From assembly GCF_027913215.1 (NCBI RefSeq), contig NZ_CP115784.1, forward strand, positions 372,001-436,000: 64,000 nucleotides of DNA, given 5' to 3'. The notes below the pieces were generated by a model. The model ran no database searches, was not told the origin of the DNA, and worked only from the letters and a program-made list of their open reading frames with translations. This stretch comes from Paracoccus aerodenitrificans. Its GTDB lineage: Bacteria > Pseudomonadota > Alphaproteobacteria > Rhodobacterales > Rhodobacteraceae. Position numbers and translations under genes: made by a program. Of this stretch, positions 1 through 8,258 are shown piece by piece; within the stretch, counting starts at the first letter, position 1, and every line of letters starts with the position of its first letter.

Positions 1-478
1 ATGTCGCTGCCGTGATATTCAGTGTTCCGCCTCCCTGCGTGCCGACTACGCGGATCGGGTATGGGGCAAGAAATTCACCTTCGTCGCAATAGGTATCGCT
101 TTTCGAAACTCGCTCTCGGCCAAATGACTTATCCAGATCAACACAGAACCTCAGATCGCCCGTTTGATAGGAAAACGGACTTATCTTGGAGTCCAGGAAA
201 CTGGCGTCGAAAGCCGTTGCTCCCCAGCGTCCGGCAGAATCGGGATATATAACAAGTACATCGATCTGCGGTACCTCCGGATCCAAATTGATCCAGCAAT
301 TGCCCTCTTCAAGATGAGACCATCCAGAGACACGATAGGTCACACTGTAGGCATCGGGGTTCATTTGGGCAGTTGATAGGAAGAGCTCCTGTTGCCCGGC
401 ATTGCAGATTTTCAGAGTCACAGCCTGGCCAGCCGAAGTCAGACACACAAAAACCATCAAAACCAGCAAACTACGCAT
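1..478 (-). CDS. Secreted DUF1036-like protein, 3' end cut by window edge
   Basis: The frame opens at an ATG (476-478 on the plus strand) and stays open to base 1, giving about 159 residues with no stop, so the C-terminus lies outside the window. The N-terminus is a short signal peptide (MRSLLVLMVFVCLTSAGQA, cleavage probably after residue 19). The mature part begins VTLKICNAG and has SGWSHLEEGNCW near residue 55 and RFCVDLD near residue 112. The spaced cysteines and the W...G-C pattern resemble DUF1036 proteins, which are periplasmic or secreted and of unknown function; the family call is from memory of the pattern, not a search. A GGGG stretch about 9 bases upstream can serve as ribosome binding site. 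An insertion sequence ends 28 bases upstream of the start codon, so the native promoter has probably been displaced. Confidence 0.6.
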   Translation of the reverse strand, partial: MRSLLVLMVFVCLTSAGQAVTLKICNAGQQELFLSTAQMNPDAYSVTYRVSGWSHLEEGNCWINLDPEVPQIDVLVIYPDSAGRWGATAFDASFLDSKISPFSYQTGDLRFCVDLDKSFGRERVSKSDTYCDEGEFLAPYPIRVVGTQGGGTLNITAAT

Positions 479-526
479 CAATCACATCCCCGCTACCGTG
501 TCGCTAGGCTCAGGACTCGTTCTTGA

Positions 527-1284
527 TCATAACCAGAAGATGACGGTCGCGGCGAGCAGGATTGCAGAGAAGAAGGTCTCGGGGCAACGGTCGTATCGGG
601 TGGCGACGCGCCTCCAATCCTTGAGTCGGCCGAACATGATTTCGATGCGGTTGCGGCGTTTGTATCGCCGCTTGTCGTATTTGACGGGTTTCTTGCGCGA
701 CTTCCGACCCGGGATGCAAACCTTTATCCCCTTGTTTTTCAAGGCATCTCTGAACCAGTCGGCATCATAGCCCCGATCGGCCAGCAGCCAATCCGCCTCC
801 GGCAGGCTGTTCAGAAGTGCCGCTGCCCCGGTGTAATCACTGACTTGTCCGGCGGACATGAAGAACCCTATCGGGCGGCCCTTCGCGTCGGTGACGGCGT
901 GCAGTTTCGTGTTCATGCCGCCTTTCGTTCGCCCGATCTGGCGCCCGCGCCCCCTTTTTTGATCCGCAGGCTCGAGGCCGTGCGGTGCGCTTTCAGATAG
1001 GTCGCGTCGATCATGATCGTATTGTGTTCGGCGCTCTCGGCGGCGAGGCCCACCATGATCCGGGCGAAGGTCCCGTTCTCGCTCCAGCGCTTCCAGCGGT
1101 TGTAGAGCGTCTTGGCGGGGCCGTAGTCCGTCGGCGCGTCGCACCATCGCAAGCCATTACGATTGATGAATATTATGCCGCTCAGGACACGCCGGTCGTC
1201 AACGCGTGGCTTGCCGTGGGATTTCGGGAAATAGGGTTTCAGACGCTCCATCTGCGCGTCAGTCAGCCAGAAAAGGTTGCTCAT
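527..1284 (-). CDS. IS5-family DDE transposase, two frames joined by -1 frameshift
   Basis: The first frame runs from ATG at 1284 to a stop at 913 (123 residues, beginning MSNLFWLTDAQMERLKPYF). The second frame, ending at 527, carries the C-terminal half. They overlap across a run of six A and five G (plus-strand 950-960). A -1 shift after the AAA-AAA codons there gives a product of about 252 residues, the usual length for this group. DDE residues are visible: D in IDATYLKAHR, D in LLADRGYD, and the E in RIEIMFGRLKDWRR with the R...E......K spacing typical of IS5 transposases. Unshifted translation gives a truncated protein that may regulate transposition, as is known for related elements. 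Confidence 0.88.
950..960 (-). other. Frameshift or slippage site of the IS transposase (A6G5)
   Basis: On the coding strand the sequence is AAAAAAGGGGG. The upstream frame reads ATC-AAA-AAA-GGG, and the downstream transposase half is in the -1 frame (CAA-AAA-AGG). Runs of this kind support programmed -1 ribosomal frameshifting or transcriptional slippage in IS5 relatives. Which mechanism acts here cannot be told from the sequence. Confidence 0.7.
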
Positions 1285-1347
1285 AAATCAGGTCTCCTTG
1301 CAGAGCCTGAATCACGCAAACAGCCCGAAATCAATGGGTCTGGAGCC

Positions 1348-1607
1348 TAAGAGCAATGATGCCGCAACGGACTCAGCACTTTTGCTTCCTCTGTCGTCGG
1401 CAAGCACGCTCAAGTAGTATATCACGCCGCATGGCATTTCTGGAAATAAGATTAACAGCTTAGCATGTGGTCGAAGGGATTTGACAATGCACTTGGCATG
1501 ACGTCTTGCATGGCCAGACTCTGATGGGACGCTCGCAATAGAAGCGGGATCACGGCATTATATAATGATGCGCTATGGCGCCCCGGGGTGTCCTGCCGGA
1601 GCGAAAA
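1348..1607. other. Intergenic stretch between IS right end and gltX 3' end
   Basis: These 260 bases hold no convincing gene. They are less GC-rich than their neighbours. By position they are the displaced upstream region of the DUF1036-like gene and probably hold its original promoter. No clear -35/-10 pair or terminator could be assigned. Confidence 0.4.
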
Positions 1608-2930
1608 TCACCCCCGCGCCTTCACCACCTGCAAAAGCGGCATCAGATCGCCCATATCCGGGCCATGTGCCTGGCCGGTGAGGGCTTTGCGCAGCGGCAT
1701 GAACAGGCCCTTGCCTTTGCGGCCCGTGGCATCCTTTACCTTCGCGGTGAACTCGGCCCAGCTGGAGTCGTCATAGGGCGGCGGCGGCAGCATGGTCATG
1801 GCCTCGGCAATGAAGTCGCGGTCTTCTTCGGCGATATCGGGCTCTGCTCCTTCGCTGAAGATCGTCCACCAGCCGGCCAGATCGTCCAGTTTGGTGATGT
1901 TCTGAGAAGCAACCCGCCAGAACCGCTCGGCCTGATCCGCGGGCACACCAAGCGCGGCGATCCGGTCCTTCACGGCCTCGAATGGCAGGGATTGGTTGCG
2001 GGCGCGGGTGAGGGGCCAGAGATCCTCGGAATCGAACTTGGTCGGAGAGGCACCGAAATGCGCCAGATCGAAGCTTTCGGTCACCTCATCCATCGTCAGC
2101 AACTCGACGGGCTGAGAGGACCCCAGCCGGGACATCATCGAAACCAGAGCCTCGGGCGCAATTCCTGCCTCACGAAGATCCCGGATCGCCAGTGAGCCAA
2201 GGCGCTTCGAAAGCTCTTCGCCCTGCGGACCGGTCAGCAGGCTGTGATGGGCGAAATTCGGGACATTGCCGCCAAGCGCCTCGATGATCTGGATCTGCGT
2301 GGCGGTGTTGGTGACATGGTCGGAGCCGCGAACGATATCGGTGACGCCCATATCGGTATCGTCCACCGAGGACGCAAACGTATACAGCACCTGCCCATCG
2401 GCGCGGATCAGCACCGGGTCGGAGACAGAGGACGCGTCAATCGAGATATCGCCGAGGATCCGGTCATTCCATTCGATCCGCTCATGGGCCAGCTTGAAGC
2501 GCCAGTAACCCTGCCGCCCCTCGGAGCGCAGTTTCTCTTTCTCGGCATCGGACAAAGCCAGACCGGCACGGTCATAGACCGGCGGCTTGCCCATGTTCAG
2601 TTGCTTTTTCCGCTTCAGATCAAGCTCGCCCGGCGTTTCGAACACCTCATAAATGCGGCCATCCTCGCGCAGTTTCTCGCGCATCTCCTCATAGCGGTCC
2701 AGCCGCTTCGATTGCTGTTCGATCCGGTCCCAGCCGATCCCCAGCCATTCCAGATCGCGCTTGATCCCGTCCATATATTCCTGCTTCGACCGCTCCCGGT
2801 CGGTATCGTCGAAACGCAGGATGAAGGTCCCGCCGGTCTTTCGGGCGATCAGGAAGTTGAACAGCGCAGCACGCAGATTGCCAACATGGATATGCCCGGT
2901 GGGCGAGGGCGCGAAACGGGTGGTGGTCAT
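1608..2930 (-). CDS. gltX: Glutamate--tRNA ligase
   Basis: This class I aminoacyl-tRNA synthetase charges glutamate onto tRNA in the cytoplasm. The 440-residue product has the HIGH-type motif as HIHVG at residues 13-17 (TTRFAPSPTGHIHVG) and the KMSKS-type motif as ELSKRLGS around residues 240-245, which is the normal layout. The start at 2930 is chosen because AGAGGA lies 8 bases upstream and the family begins M-x-T-R-F-A-P-S-P-T-G; an ATG eight codons further upstream lacks support. The length is typical of the shorter of the two GltX paralogues that alphaproteobacteria often carry, one of which may also charge tRNA-Gln. That distinction is not resolvable here. It is divergent from the zincin-like gene at 3009, with 78 bases between. 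Confidence 0.95.
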   Translation of the reverse strand: MTTTRFAPSPTGHIHVGNLRAALFNFLIARKTGGTFILRFDDTDRERSKQEYMDGIKRDLEWLGIGWDRIEQQSKRLDRYEEMREKLREDGRIYEVFETPGELDLKRKKQLNMGKPPVYDRAGLALSDAEKEKLRSEGRQGYWRFKLAHERIEWNDRILGDISIDASSVSDPVLIRADGQVLYTFASSVDDTDMGVTDIVRGSDHVTNTATQIQIIEALGGNVPNFAHHSLLTGPQGEELSKRLGSLAIRDLREAGIAPEALVSMMSRLGSSQPVELLTMDEVTESFDLAHFGASPTKFDSEDLWPLTRARNQSLPFEAVKDRIAALGVPADQAERFWRVASQNITKLDDLAGWWTIFSEGAEPDIAEEDRDFIAEAMTMLPPPPYDDSSWAEFTAKVKDATGRKGKGLFMPLRKALTGQAHGPDMGDLMPLLQVVKARG

Positions 2931-3008
2931 GGCATATGTCCTCTGGATTGGCATCCTCTTTCATATAGGGCCGATTTTGTCCATATCAGGGGGAAATGAG
3001 GTGAGCCC

Positions 3009-3416
3009 ATGAGCAACTGGACCGACCGGACTGCGCCCTCCGGCGATGAGATTGAAGCCATCGCACGAGGTGTCATCGAAACACTGCCCGCCGCATTCGC
3101 GCCACATGCGAAGGATATCATCCTGAGGGTCGAGGATTTCGCCCCCGATGATATGCTGGATGAGCTGGAAACGGATGATCCGCTGGAACTGACCGGCATC
3201 TATGACGGCATTCCCATGACTGAAAAATCCCCGTCCGAGCCGCAGCATTTTCCTGACACGATCTGGTTGTTCCGTCGTGCAATCCTTGATGAATGGGCCG
3301 AGAGGGGCGATGTGACCCTGTCCGATCTTGTGGCGCATGTGACCGTGCACGAGCTGGCGCATCATTTCGGCTGGTCAGATGACGATATCGCACGGATCGA
3401 CAGGTGGTGGGAATGA
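3009..3416 (+). CDS. Zincin-like metallopeptidase-family protein (PF06262 type)
   Basis: This is a small 135-residue protein with a metalloprotease zinc motif HELAH at residues 114-118 followed by HFGW. That matches the zincin-like family with HExxHHxG near the C-terminus. Such proteins are widespread and short, and no physiological substrate is established. GAGGTGAG just upstream supports the ATG at 3009. The stop overlaps the ATG of the sugar kinase gene by four bases (ATGA at 3413-3416), so the two are translationally coupled. No signal peptide is present, so it should act in the cytoplasm. Confidence 0.82.
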   Translation: MSNWTDRTAPSGDEIEAIARGVIETLPAAFAPHAKDIILRVEDFAPDDMLDELETDDPLELTGIYDGIPMTEKSPSEPQHFPDTIWLFRRAILDEWAERGDVTLSDLVAHVTVHELAHHFGWSDDDIARIDRWWE

Positions 3417-4354
3417 CGCAAGCCGCGATTGTAACCGTAACCCTGAACCCTGCGCTCGATGTTTCCACAGGCGCGGACAGGGTCGAGCCGGATGTCAAGC
3501 TGCGCTGCGATGCGCCGGTCTATGATCCCGGTGGTGGCGGGATCAATGTCAGCCGTGCGATTGCTGCGATGGGCGGCGTTTCAACGCCTCTGGTCGCTCT
3601 TGGCGGGGCGATCGGCCAGCGGATGGAAGATATGATGCGAGATGCCGGGCTGGATCCGGTCCGGTTCGAGGCACCGGGCGAGACGCGCCAGTCCATTGCC
3701 GTGACCGACCGCGCCACCGGGCAGCAATACCGCTTCACCATGCCCGGCCCGGAATGGAGCCCGGTTGATGTGGAAACCTCTCTGGAGCGGATCGCGGCAT
3801 TTGGCGAACAGGGGTATCTGGTGCTGTCCGGTTCGAACCCTCCCGGTGTTCCGGCGGATTATGCCGGGATGCTGGCGGGAAAGCTGCGCGGCGCCGATAT
3901 GATCGTGGATACTTCGGGCGATGCGCTGCGGGCGATGGCGGACGGCGGGTATAATGTCGCCGTGCTGCGTATGGACAGCAAAGAGGCCGAATGGCTTGGT
4001 GGCAAGCCTTTGAAGCTGCGCAGCGACAGTGCGGCTTTCGCGGCTTCTCTGATTGCGGCACAGGCGGCGCAATCGGTGATTGTCGCCCGGGGCTCGGACG
4101 GGAATATTCTAGTGACGCCGGACGCGGCCTGGCACGCCGAGGCTGCCGATATACAGGTGATCAGCAAGGTTGGCGCAGGCGACAGCTTCGTGGCGGGGTA
4201 TGCTCTGGGCATGGCGCGGGGGCTGGCGACGCCCGATGCGTTGGGGCTGGGTGCTGCGATGGCCTCGGCCACCTGCATGACGCCCGCCACCCAGCTTTGC
4301 CGGGCCGAAGATGTGGAAGAACTTTACACAAATCGCGTTGTAACCCGGCTTTGA
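3413..4354 (+). CDS. PfkB-family sugar-phosphate kinase (1-/6-phosphofructokinase type)
   Basis: The 313-residue product begins TVTLNPALDVST, which is the N-terminal signature of the hexose-phosphate branch of the PfkB family (FruK, PfkB, LacC). The GGGGIN substrate loop is at residues 40-45 and the anion-hole/catalytic GAGDS at 254-258, with Asp257 as the predicted base. It phosphorylates a phosphorylated hexose with ATP; whether this is fructose 1-phosphate, fructose 6-phosphate or tagatose 6-phosphate cannot be told, because no fructose PTS or other sugar genes are adjacent. The start at 3413 overlaps the stop of the upstream gene by four bases. Confidence 0.85.
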   Translation: MTQAAIVTVTLNPALDVSTGADRVEPDVKLRCDAPVYDPGGGGINVSRAIAAMGGVSTPLVALGGAIGQRMEDMMRDAGLDPVRFEAPGETRQSIAVTDRATGQQYRFTMPGPEWSPVDVETSLERIAAFGEQGYLVLSGSNPPGVPADYAGMLAGKLRGADMIVDTSGDALRAMADGGYNVAVLRMDSKEAEWLGGKPLKLRSDSAAFAASLIAAQAAQSVIVARGSDGNILVTPDAAWHAEAADIQVISKVGAGDSFVAGYALGMARGLATPDALGLGAAMASATCMTPATQLCRAEDVEELYTNRVVTRL

Positions 4355-4387
4355 TCCGTGGATCGGGCTGGATGGTGCGCTCTGCCT

Positions 4388-4780
4388 TTATTCGACGGGA
4401 TATGTCAGGCAGGGGTCTAGGATGATCTGTTTCCGGGCCGCCCGGATATAGCCGCCTGCGAACTGGATCGGCTCGCCTGTAACCTCTTCAGGTTCATAGG
4501 TGATGCACATGACCTGAACGCCTTCCGGGTCGCACATGATGAGATAGGCGAGCGCACCGTCCCAGTGGCTCTCGGTGATGGGACCTTCAATGACCATGCT
4601 GATGCGCCCGTCATACTCGGGGACGTGCTCGATCCATTGGCCTATTGTGTCGCAGGTTGCGGGGGTGCCGAAGGCTTCGCCTTCGCGGAATGGACCGTCA
4701 GGGTCAAAAACCGGAGACGCCTTTGCCGTCGTCGCCAGCGTGATGGTCAGTGAGACCGCGATATTCCGAATACCGGGCAA
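4388..4780 (-). CDS. Small secreted protein of unknown function
   Basis: The product has 130 residues with a probable signal peptide at the N-terminus (PGIRNIAVSLTITLATTAKA, cleavage near residue 21). The mature protein contains three cysteines (in TCDTIGQW, IMCDPEG and VMCITYEP) plus one near the C-terminus (DPCLTYPVE), compatible with two disulfides in the periplasm. The start codon appears to be TTG at 4780, with AGAGAGGG about 12 bases upstream; no in-frame ATG lies before the hydrophobic segment. I do not recognise the family. It is convergent with the PfkB-family gene, 33 bases away. Confidence 0.6.
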   Translation of the reverse strand: MPGIRNIAVSLTITLATTAKASPVFDPDGPFREGEAFGTPATCDTIGQWIEHVPEYDGRISMVIEGPITESHWDGALAYLIMCDPEGVQVMCITYEPEEVTGEPIQFAGGYIRAARKQIILDPCLTYPVE

Positions 4781-4901
4781 AACCTGCGACCCTCTCTGGT
4801 TTGCTCTGTCACTCGGGGTAAACTATCTGCCGGGCTGCCTGTTCCGGAGAATATGGCTCTGTCTGGAAATCGTGGCATGACGACAGCAGCCCGTTACACG
4901 A

Positions 4902-4926
4902 AAAAGCCCCGCAATTGCGGGGCTTT
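4902..4926 (-). terminator. Rho-independent terminator of the YccA-like gene
   Basis: An AAAGCCCCGC-AATT-GCGGGGCTTT hairpin lies about 30 bases downstream of the Bax-inhibitor-like stop codon, and read on the minus strand it ends in a run of T. The A/T arms make it potentially bidirectional, so it may also shield the small secreted protein gene's promoter. Confidence 0.85.
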
Positions 4927-4957
4927 CCAGTAGCTTTGACAGATTATCGCCGGGCGA

Positions 4958-5710
4958 TCAGTCGTTGCTGGCGCCCATGAACTGCAGCAGGAACATGAAC
5001 ATGTTCAGGAAGTCCAGATACAGGTTCAGCGCACCGAGAATGGCGGCTTTGCCAAGGAAATCCCGATCCGAGTCGCGCAGACGCAGATAGGTGTTCTTGA
5101 TGTTCTGCGTGTCATAGGCGGTCAGGCCGGCGAAGATCAGGATGCCGATGACCGAGATCGCGAACTGCATCGCGCTCGACTGCAGGAAGATGTTGATGAT
5201 CGAGGCGATGATCAGCCCGATCAGACCCATCATCAGGAACGAGCCCATGCCCGACAGGTCGCGCTTGGTCGTGTAGCCATACAGCGACAGACCGGCGAAA
5301 CCGGCGGCGGTCGCCAGGAAGGTCGAGGCGATCGAGGTGCCGGTATAGGCCATGAAAATCCAGCTCAGCGACATGCCCATAAGCGCCGCGAAACCGTAGA
5401 AAACAAGCGTCGCCGTCGCCGTGGACAGGCGATAGACCACCGCGCCGAAGGCAAAGACCATCAGAAGCGGGGCAAACATCAGAACCCATTTCAGGGGCGA
5501 GGTATAAACCGCGATGCCGATTGAGGTCAGCTGGCCGCCCTGCACGGCAAGCATGTTCAGTCCGAGCGCAAAGAATGCAGTCACGGCCATGCCGGTTGCC
5601 ATGATGCCGTAGACCTTGCTCATATATTCGCGAAGTCCGACATCGATATCGGCGCGGGTCGCGGCACCCGTCCGGGCCTGAGCCAGACGCTGGGTGTCGT
5701 ATTCAGCCAT
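4958..5710 (-). CDS. Bax inhibitor-1 / YccA family membrane protein
   Basis: The 250-residue inner-membrane protein has about seven hydrophobic segments, the hallmark of the BI-1/YccA family, after a soluble N-terminus (MAEYDTQRLAQARTG). Bacterial relatives such as E. coli YccA modulate the FtsH protease or act as pH-sensitive cation leak channels; the role here is inferred only from the family. The start at 5710 is preferred because GGAGAG sits 4 bases upstream, and an ATG four codons further out lacks a site. The gene stands alone between a strong terminator (4902-4926) and the quinone oxidoreductase gene. Confidence 0.88.
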   Translation of the reverse strand: MAEYDTQRLAQARTGAATRADIDVGLREYMSKVYGIMATGMAVTAFFALGLNMLAVQGGQLTSIGIAVYTSPLKWVLMFAPLLMVFAFGAVVYRLSTATATLVFYGFAALMGMSLSWIFMAYTGTSIASTFLATAAGFAGLSLYGYTTKRDLSGMGSFLMMGLIGLIIASIINIFLQSSAMQFAISVIGILIFAGLTAYDTQNIKNTYLRLRDSDRDFLGKAAILGALNLYLDFLNMFMFLLQFMGASND

Positions 5711-5809
5711 CAATCTCTCCATTACTGGCGTTACGGGTGCCGGAAGGCACCTATCGTTGTCTATATTGGGTCAATACCGTTCGATTACAACAAAAACACG
5801 GCAAGAAAG

Positions 5810-6784
5810 CTAGTCTTTCATTGTCACGATCAGCTTGCCGGTGACTGTCCTGTCCCGAAGCGCCTGATAGGCTTCGCTGAGGCGCGACAGCGGCATCGTC
5901 GCGCCGATATGCGGATTCAGCTTGCCCTGCTCGAAAAGCTGGAAGGCGGCGTTCATGCTTCTGGTCAGAATGTCGTTATCCAAAGCCCCGTATCCGCCCC
6001 AATAGACGCCGTGGATGGTGATATTCTTCACCAATACGTGATTCAGTTTCAGCTCCGGCGGCCGGCCGGCAGCAAAGCCGATGGACAGATACCGGCCGCC
6101 CCGGCGCAGCGAACGGAATGCCGCCTCTGCCAGAGCGCCGCCAACCGGATCATAGATCACATCCGCGCCGCCAAGGTCCCGGACCGCATGGCCGATATTG
6201 TCGATCTCACTGCTGCTCAGAAAATGGCTCGCCCCGGCCTTCTTCGCCATCCGCAAGCGGTCTTCGCCTCGCGCGACCGCAATCACATTCGCGCCAAGCG
6301 CAGCACCGATCTCAACCGCGGTCAGTCCCACACCGCCTGCCGCGCCCAGAACCAGTAGGGTCTCGCCCTCTTTCAGCGCCGCGCGTTCGGTCAGCGCCAG
6401 ATGGCTGGTGCCATAAGCAACCTGAAATCCGGCTGCCTGCCGGAAATCCATGCTGTCGGGGATGATCCGGCAATCCGCCTCATCAAAACAGCCGATCTGT
6501 GCCATCGTTCCCATCGCCGAGATCGCAACCCGGCTGCCGACCGGCAATGTTGCGTCCGGCCCCGCAGCGATCACGGTGCCCGCACCTTCCATTCCCGGGG
6601 TGAACGGCCAGGGCGGGGTGTCCTGATAGCTGCCGTCGATCATCAGAAGATCCGCAAAATTGATGGCAGCCGCCGCGATATCAACCACAACCTGAGAGTG
6701 TGACGGGCGCGGAATTTCCGCACGGACAAGTAGGGGTTCTGTACCTTTGGCAGGCACCATTGCCCTCAAAAGCGATTCGGTCAT
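5810..6784 (-). CDS. NADPH:quinone oxidoreductase (zinc-free MDR family)
   Basis: The 324-residue protein is a medium-chain dehydrogenase/reductase of the quinone oxidoreductase subgroup. It has an N-terminal GroES-like domain (INFADLLMIDGSYQ near residue 41) and a nucleotide-binding fold with GAAGGVG at 147-153. Ligands for structural zinc are absent, as expected for this subgroup. It probably reduces quinones or enoyl compounds using NADPH. The start at 6784 has AAAGGA 8 bases upstream. It diverges from the XRE regulator across 180 bases. A second MDR oxidoreductase is encoded at 49688. Confidence 0.85.
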   Translation of the reverse strand: MTESLLRAMVPAKGTEPLLVRAEIPRPSHSQVVVDIAAAAINFADLLMIDGSYQDTPPWPFTPGMEGAGTVIAAGPDATLPVGSRVAISAMGTMAQIGCFDEADCRIIPDSMDFRQAAGFQVAYGTSHLALTERAALKEGETLLVLGAAGGVGLTAVEIGAALGANVIAVARGEDRLRMAKKAGASHFLSSSEIDNIGHAVRDLGGADVIYDPVGGALAEAAFRSLRRGGRYLSIGFAAGRPPELKLNHVLVKNITIHGVYWGGYGALDNDILTRSMNAAFQLFEQGKLNPHIGATMPLSRLSEAYQALRDRTVTGKLIVTMKD

Positions 6785-6964
6785 TAGGTGTCCTTTCCTG
6801 TGGCCGTGCGTCGGCTGATTTCCGCCAAGCCATTGTATAAATGGTGGACAATAGCTGCAAATGCCTGTTTTTTTAGTCAACTCTAGGATGTTCGGCCATG
6901 TTTACCGTCGCCATTTTAAGAGGAATCCGGTGTAATACTCGTACAGATTGAGTGAGGTGTAGTT

Positions 6965-7324
6965 ATGAAGCACGAAGTTGACGTGCATGTTGGTACGCGG
7001 ATTCGCCATCGTCGCTGGTTGATCGGCATGACACAGCAGCAATTGGCGGATCAGGTCGGGATCAAGTTCCAGCAGATCCAGAAATATGAAACCGGGGCGA
7101 ATCGCGTATCTGCGTCGCGTCTCTGGGATATTGCCAAGGCACTGGATGTCCCGATCAGTTTCTTCTTCGAAGGGCTGTCCGATGGCCGGGCGAATGCCAG
7201 CGTAGAGGATGATGTCATGGCCAATAAAGAGGCTCTGCAACTGATCCGCGCTTATTATGCGATGCCCGAGGCGCAGCGCCGTCAGATTTTCGAACTGGCA
7301 AAGGTGCTGTCGCACGCGGCCTGA
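6965..7324 (+). CDS. XRE-family helix-turn-helix transcriptional regulator
   Basis: The 119-residue protein has a Cro/C1-type DNA-binding domain at about residues 10-66: GMTQQQLADQVGI, then KFQQIQKYETGANRVS as recognition helix region, then a short helical C-terminal tail. It is of the type common and highly conserved in Rhodobacterales. The ATG at 6965 is preceded by GAGGTG with 5 bases spacing. It is divergent from the quinone oxidoreductase gene, so that promoter or its own are candidate targets. No ligand-binding domain is present. Confidence 0.88.
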   Translation: MKHEVDVHVGTRIRHRRWLIGMTQQQLADQVGIKFQQIQKYETGANRVSASRLWDIAKALDVPISFFFEGLSDGRANASVEDDVMANKEALQLIRAYYAMPEAQRRQIFELAKVLSHAA

Positions 7325-7383
7325 GGACGGGTTTTGCCCCCTGACAATCCGCGCTATGAGTGGCGCGAATATCAGGGGGCCGC

Positions 7384-8196
7384 ATGCAGACAGACCAGAT
7401 TTTCGCGACAGCCGCGCTGATGGCCGATGCCGCGCGCAGGCAAACGCTTCCGCTGTTTCGCAGCGCCGAACTGCTTCCCGAAAACAAGCTTTCGGCTGGA
7501 TTCGACCCTGTAACGCAGGCGGATCGGACCTGTGAGCGGGCGATGCGCGATATTCTGGCTGAAAAGCGACCGGATGATGCTCTTCTGGGAGAAGAGTTTG
7601 GCGAACGCACTGGCACAAGCGGCCTGACATGGGTGCTTGACCCGATCGATGGGACACGTGCCTTCATCTCCGGTGCGCCAAGCTGGGGCGTACTGATCGG
7701 GCTGACGGATTCCGAGGGTCCCGTCTATGGGCTTATCGATCAGCCCTTCACCGGGGAGCGCTTTGAGGGCGGTCTGGGGCGGGCGCGACTTGTTTCGCGG
7801 GATGGTGAGCGGCCGCTTGCGGTTCGCCAGGGCGTTTCGCTGGACAATGCGACATTGCTGAGCACCTTCCCCGAAATCGGGACTGCGGAAGAACATGCCG
7901 CATTTCAGCGCGTCGCCTCTCGGGTCAGGCTGACGCGCTATGGGCTTGATTGCTATGCGTATGGGCTGCTCGCCCTGGGTCAGGTCGATCTGGTGATCGA
8001 GGCGGGGCTGCATGCTTATGATATTGTTGCCCCGATTGCGGTGATCGAAGCTGCCGGGGGTGTCGTAACCGACTGGCAGGGCGGGCCCGCGCATCACGGT
8101 GGCCGGGTGCTTGCCGCTGCATCTGCGGAACTTCATGAAGAAGCCATGTCCCTGTTGAATTTCCGGGACGTTGATGCTGTGACCCGGCTTGACTAA
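7384..8196 (+). CDS. hisN: Histidinol-phosphatase, inositol monophosphatase family
   Basis: The 270-residue protein belongs to the Mg-dependent inositol monophosphatase superfamily. Visible metal and catalytic elements are GEEFG (about residue 68), DPIDGTRAF (about 86-94) and AYDIVAPIAVIEAAGG near residue 212. The combination with RAFISGAPSWG is characteristic of the HisN branch, which dephosphorylates histidinol phosphate in histidine biosynthesis. Related members act on inositol or other phosphates, so the substrate is inferred. The start at 7384 has AGGGGG 4-9 bases upstream. Confidence 0.85.
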   Translation: MQTDQIFATAALMADAARRQTLPLFRSAELLPENKLSAGFDPVTQADRTCERAMRDILAEKRPDDALLGEEFGERTGTSGLTWVLDPIDGTRAFISGAPSWGVLIGLTDSEGPVYGLIDQPFTGERFEGGLGRARLVSRDGERPLAVRQGVSLDNATLLSTFPEIGTAEEHAAFQRVASRVRLTRYGLDCYAYGLLALGQVDLVIEAGLHAYDIVAPIAVIEAAGGVVTDWQGGPAHHGGRVLAAASAELHEEAMSLLNFRDVDAVTRLD

Positions 8197-8258
8197 TATT
8201 ATTGCGCGGGCCCTGCTGCCCGTCTTTTTGTCTTTGACGTTATTCCAAGAGGTGGCCC

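Larger units (their letters stand above)
507..1347 (-). mobile_element. IS5-family (IS427-group-like) insertion sequence, complete
   Basis: The element is about 841 bases with imperfect terminal inverted repeats: GGCTCAGGACTCGTTCTTGA at the left end (507 onward), and GGCTCCAGACCCATTGATTT read inward from the right end (1347 backward). It is flanked by TA on both sides (505-506 and 1348-1349), matching the 2-base TA target duplication typical of this group. It encodes one transposase split over two frames. Both ends and both frames look intact, so the copy may be active. The exact outer boundary could shift by one or two bases. Confidence 0.85.

Noticed and set aside
1481..1566. TTGACA at 1481 and TATAAT at 1561 as a promoter
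   Set aside because: The two hexamers are about 75 bases apart, far from the 16-18 base spacing needed, and no gene starts downstream on that strand.
4958..5710. A frameshift in the Bax-inhibitor-like gene
   Set aside because: An overlapping frame on the same strand looked protein-like, but the main frame covers all seven hydrophobic segments without interruption.
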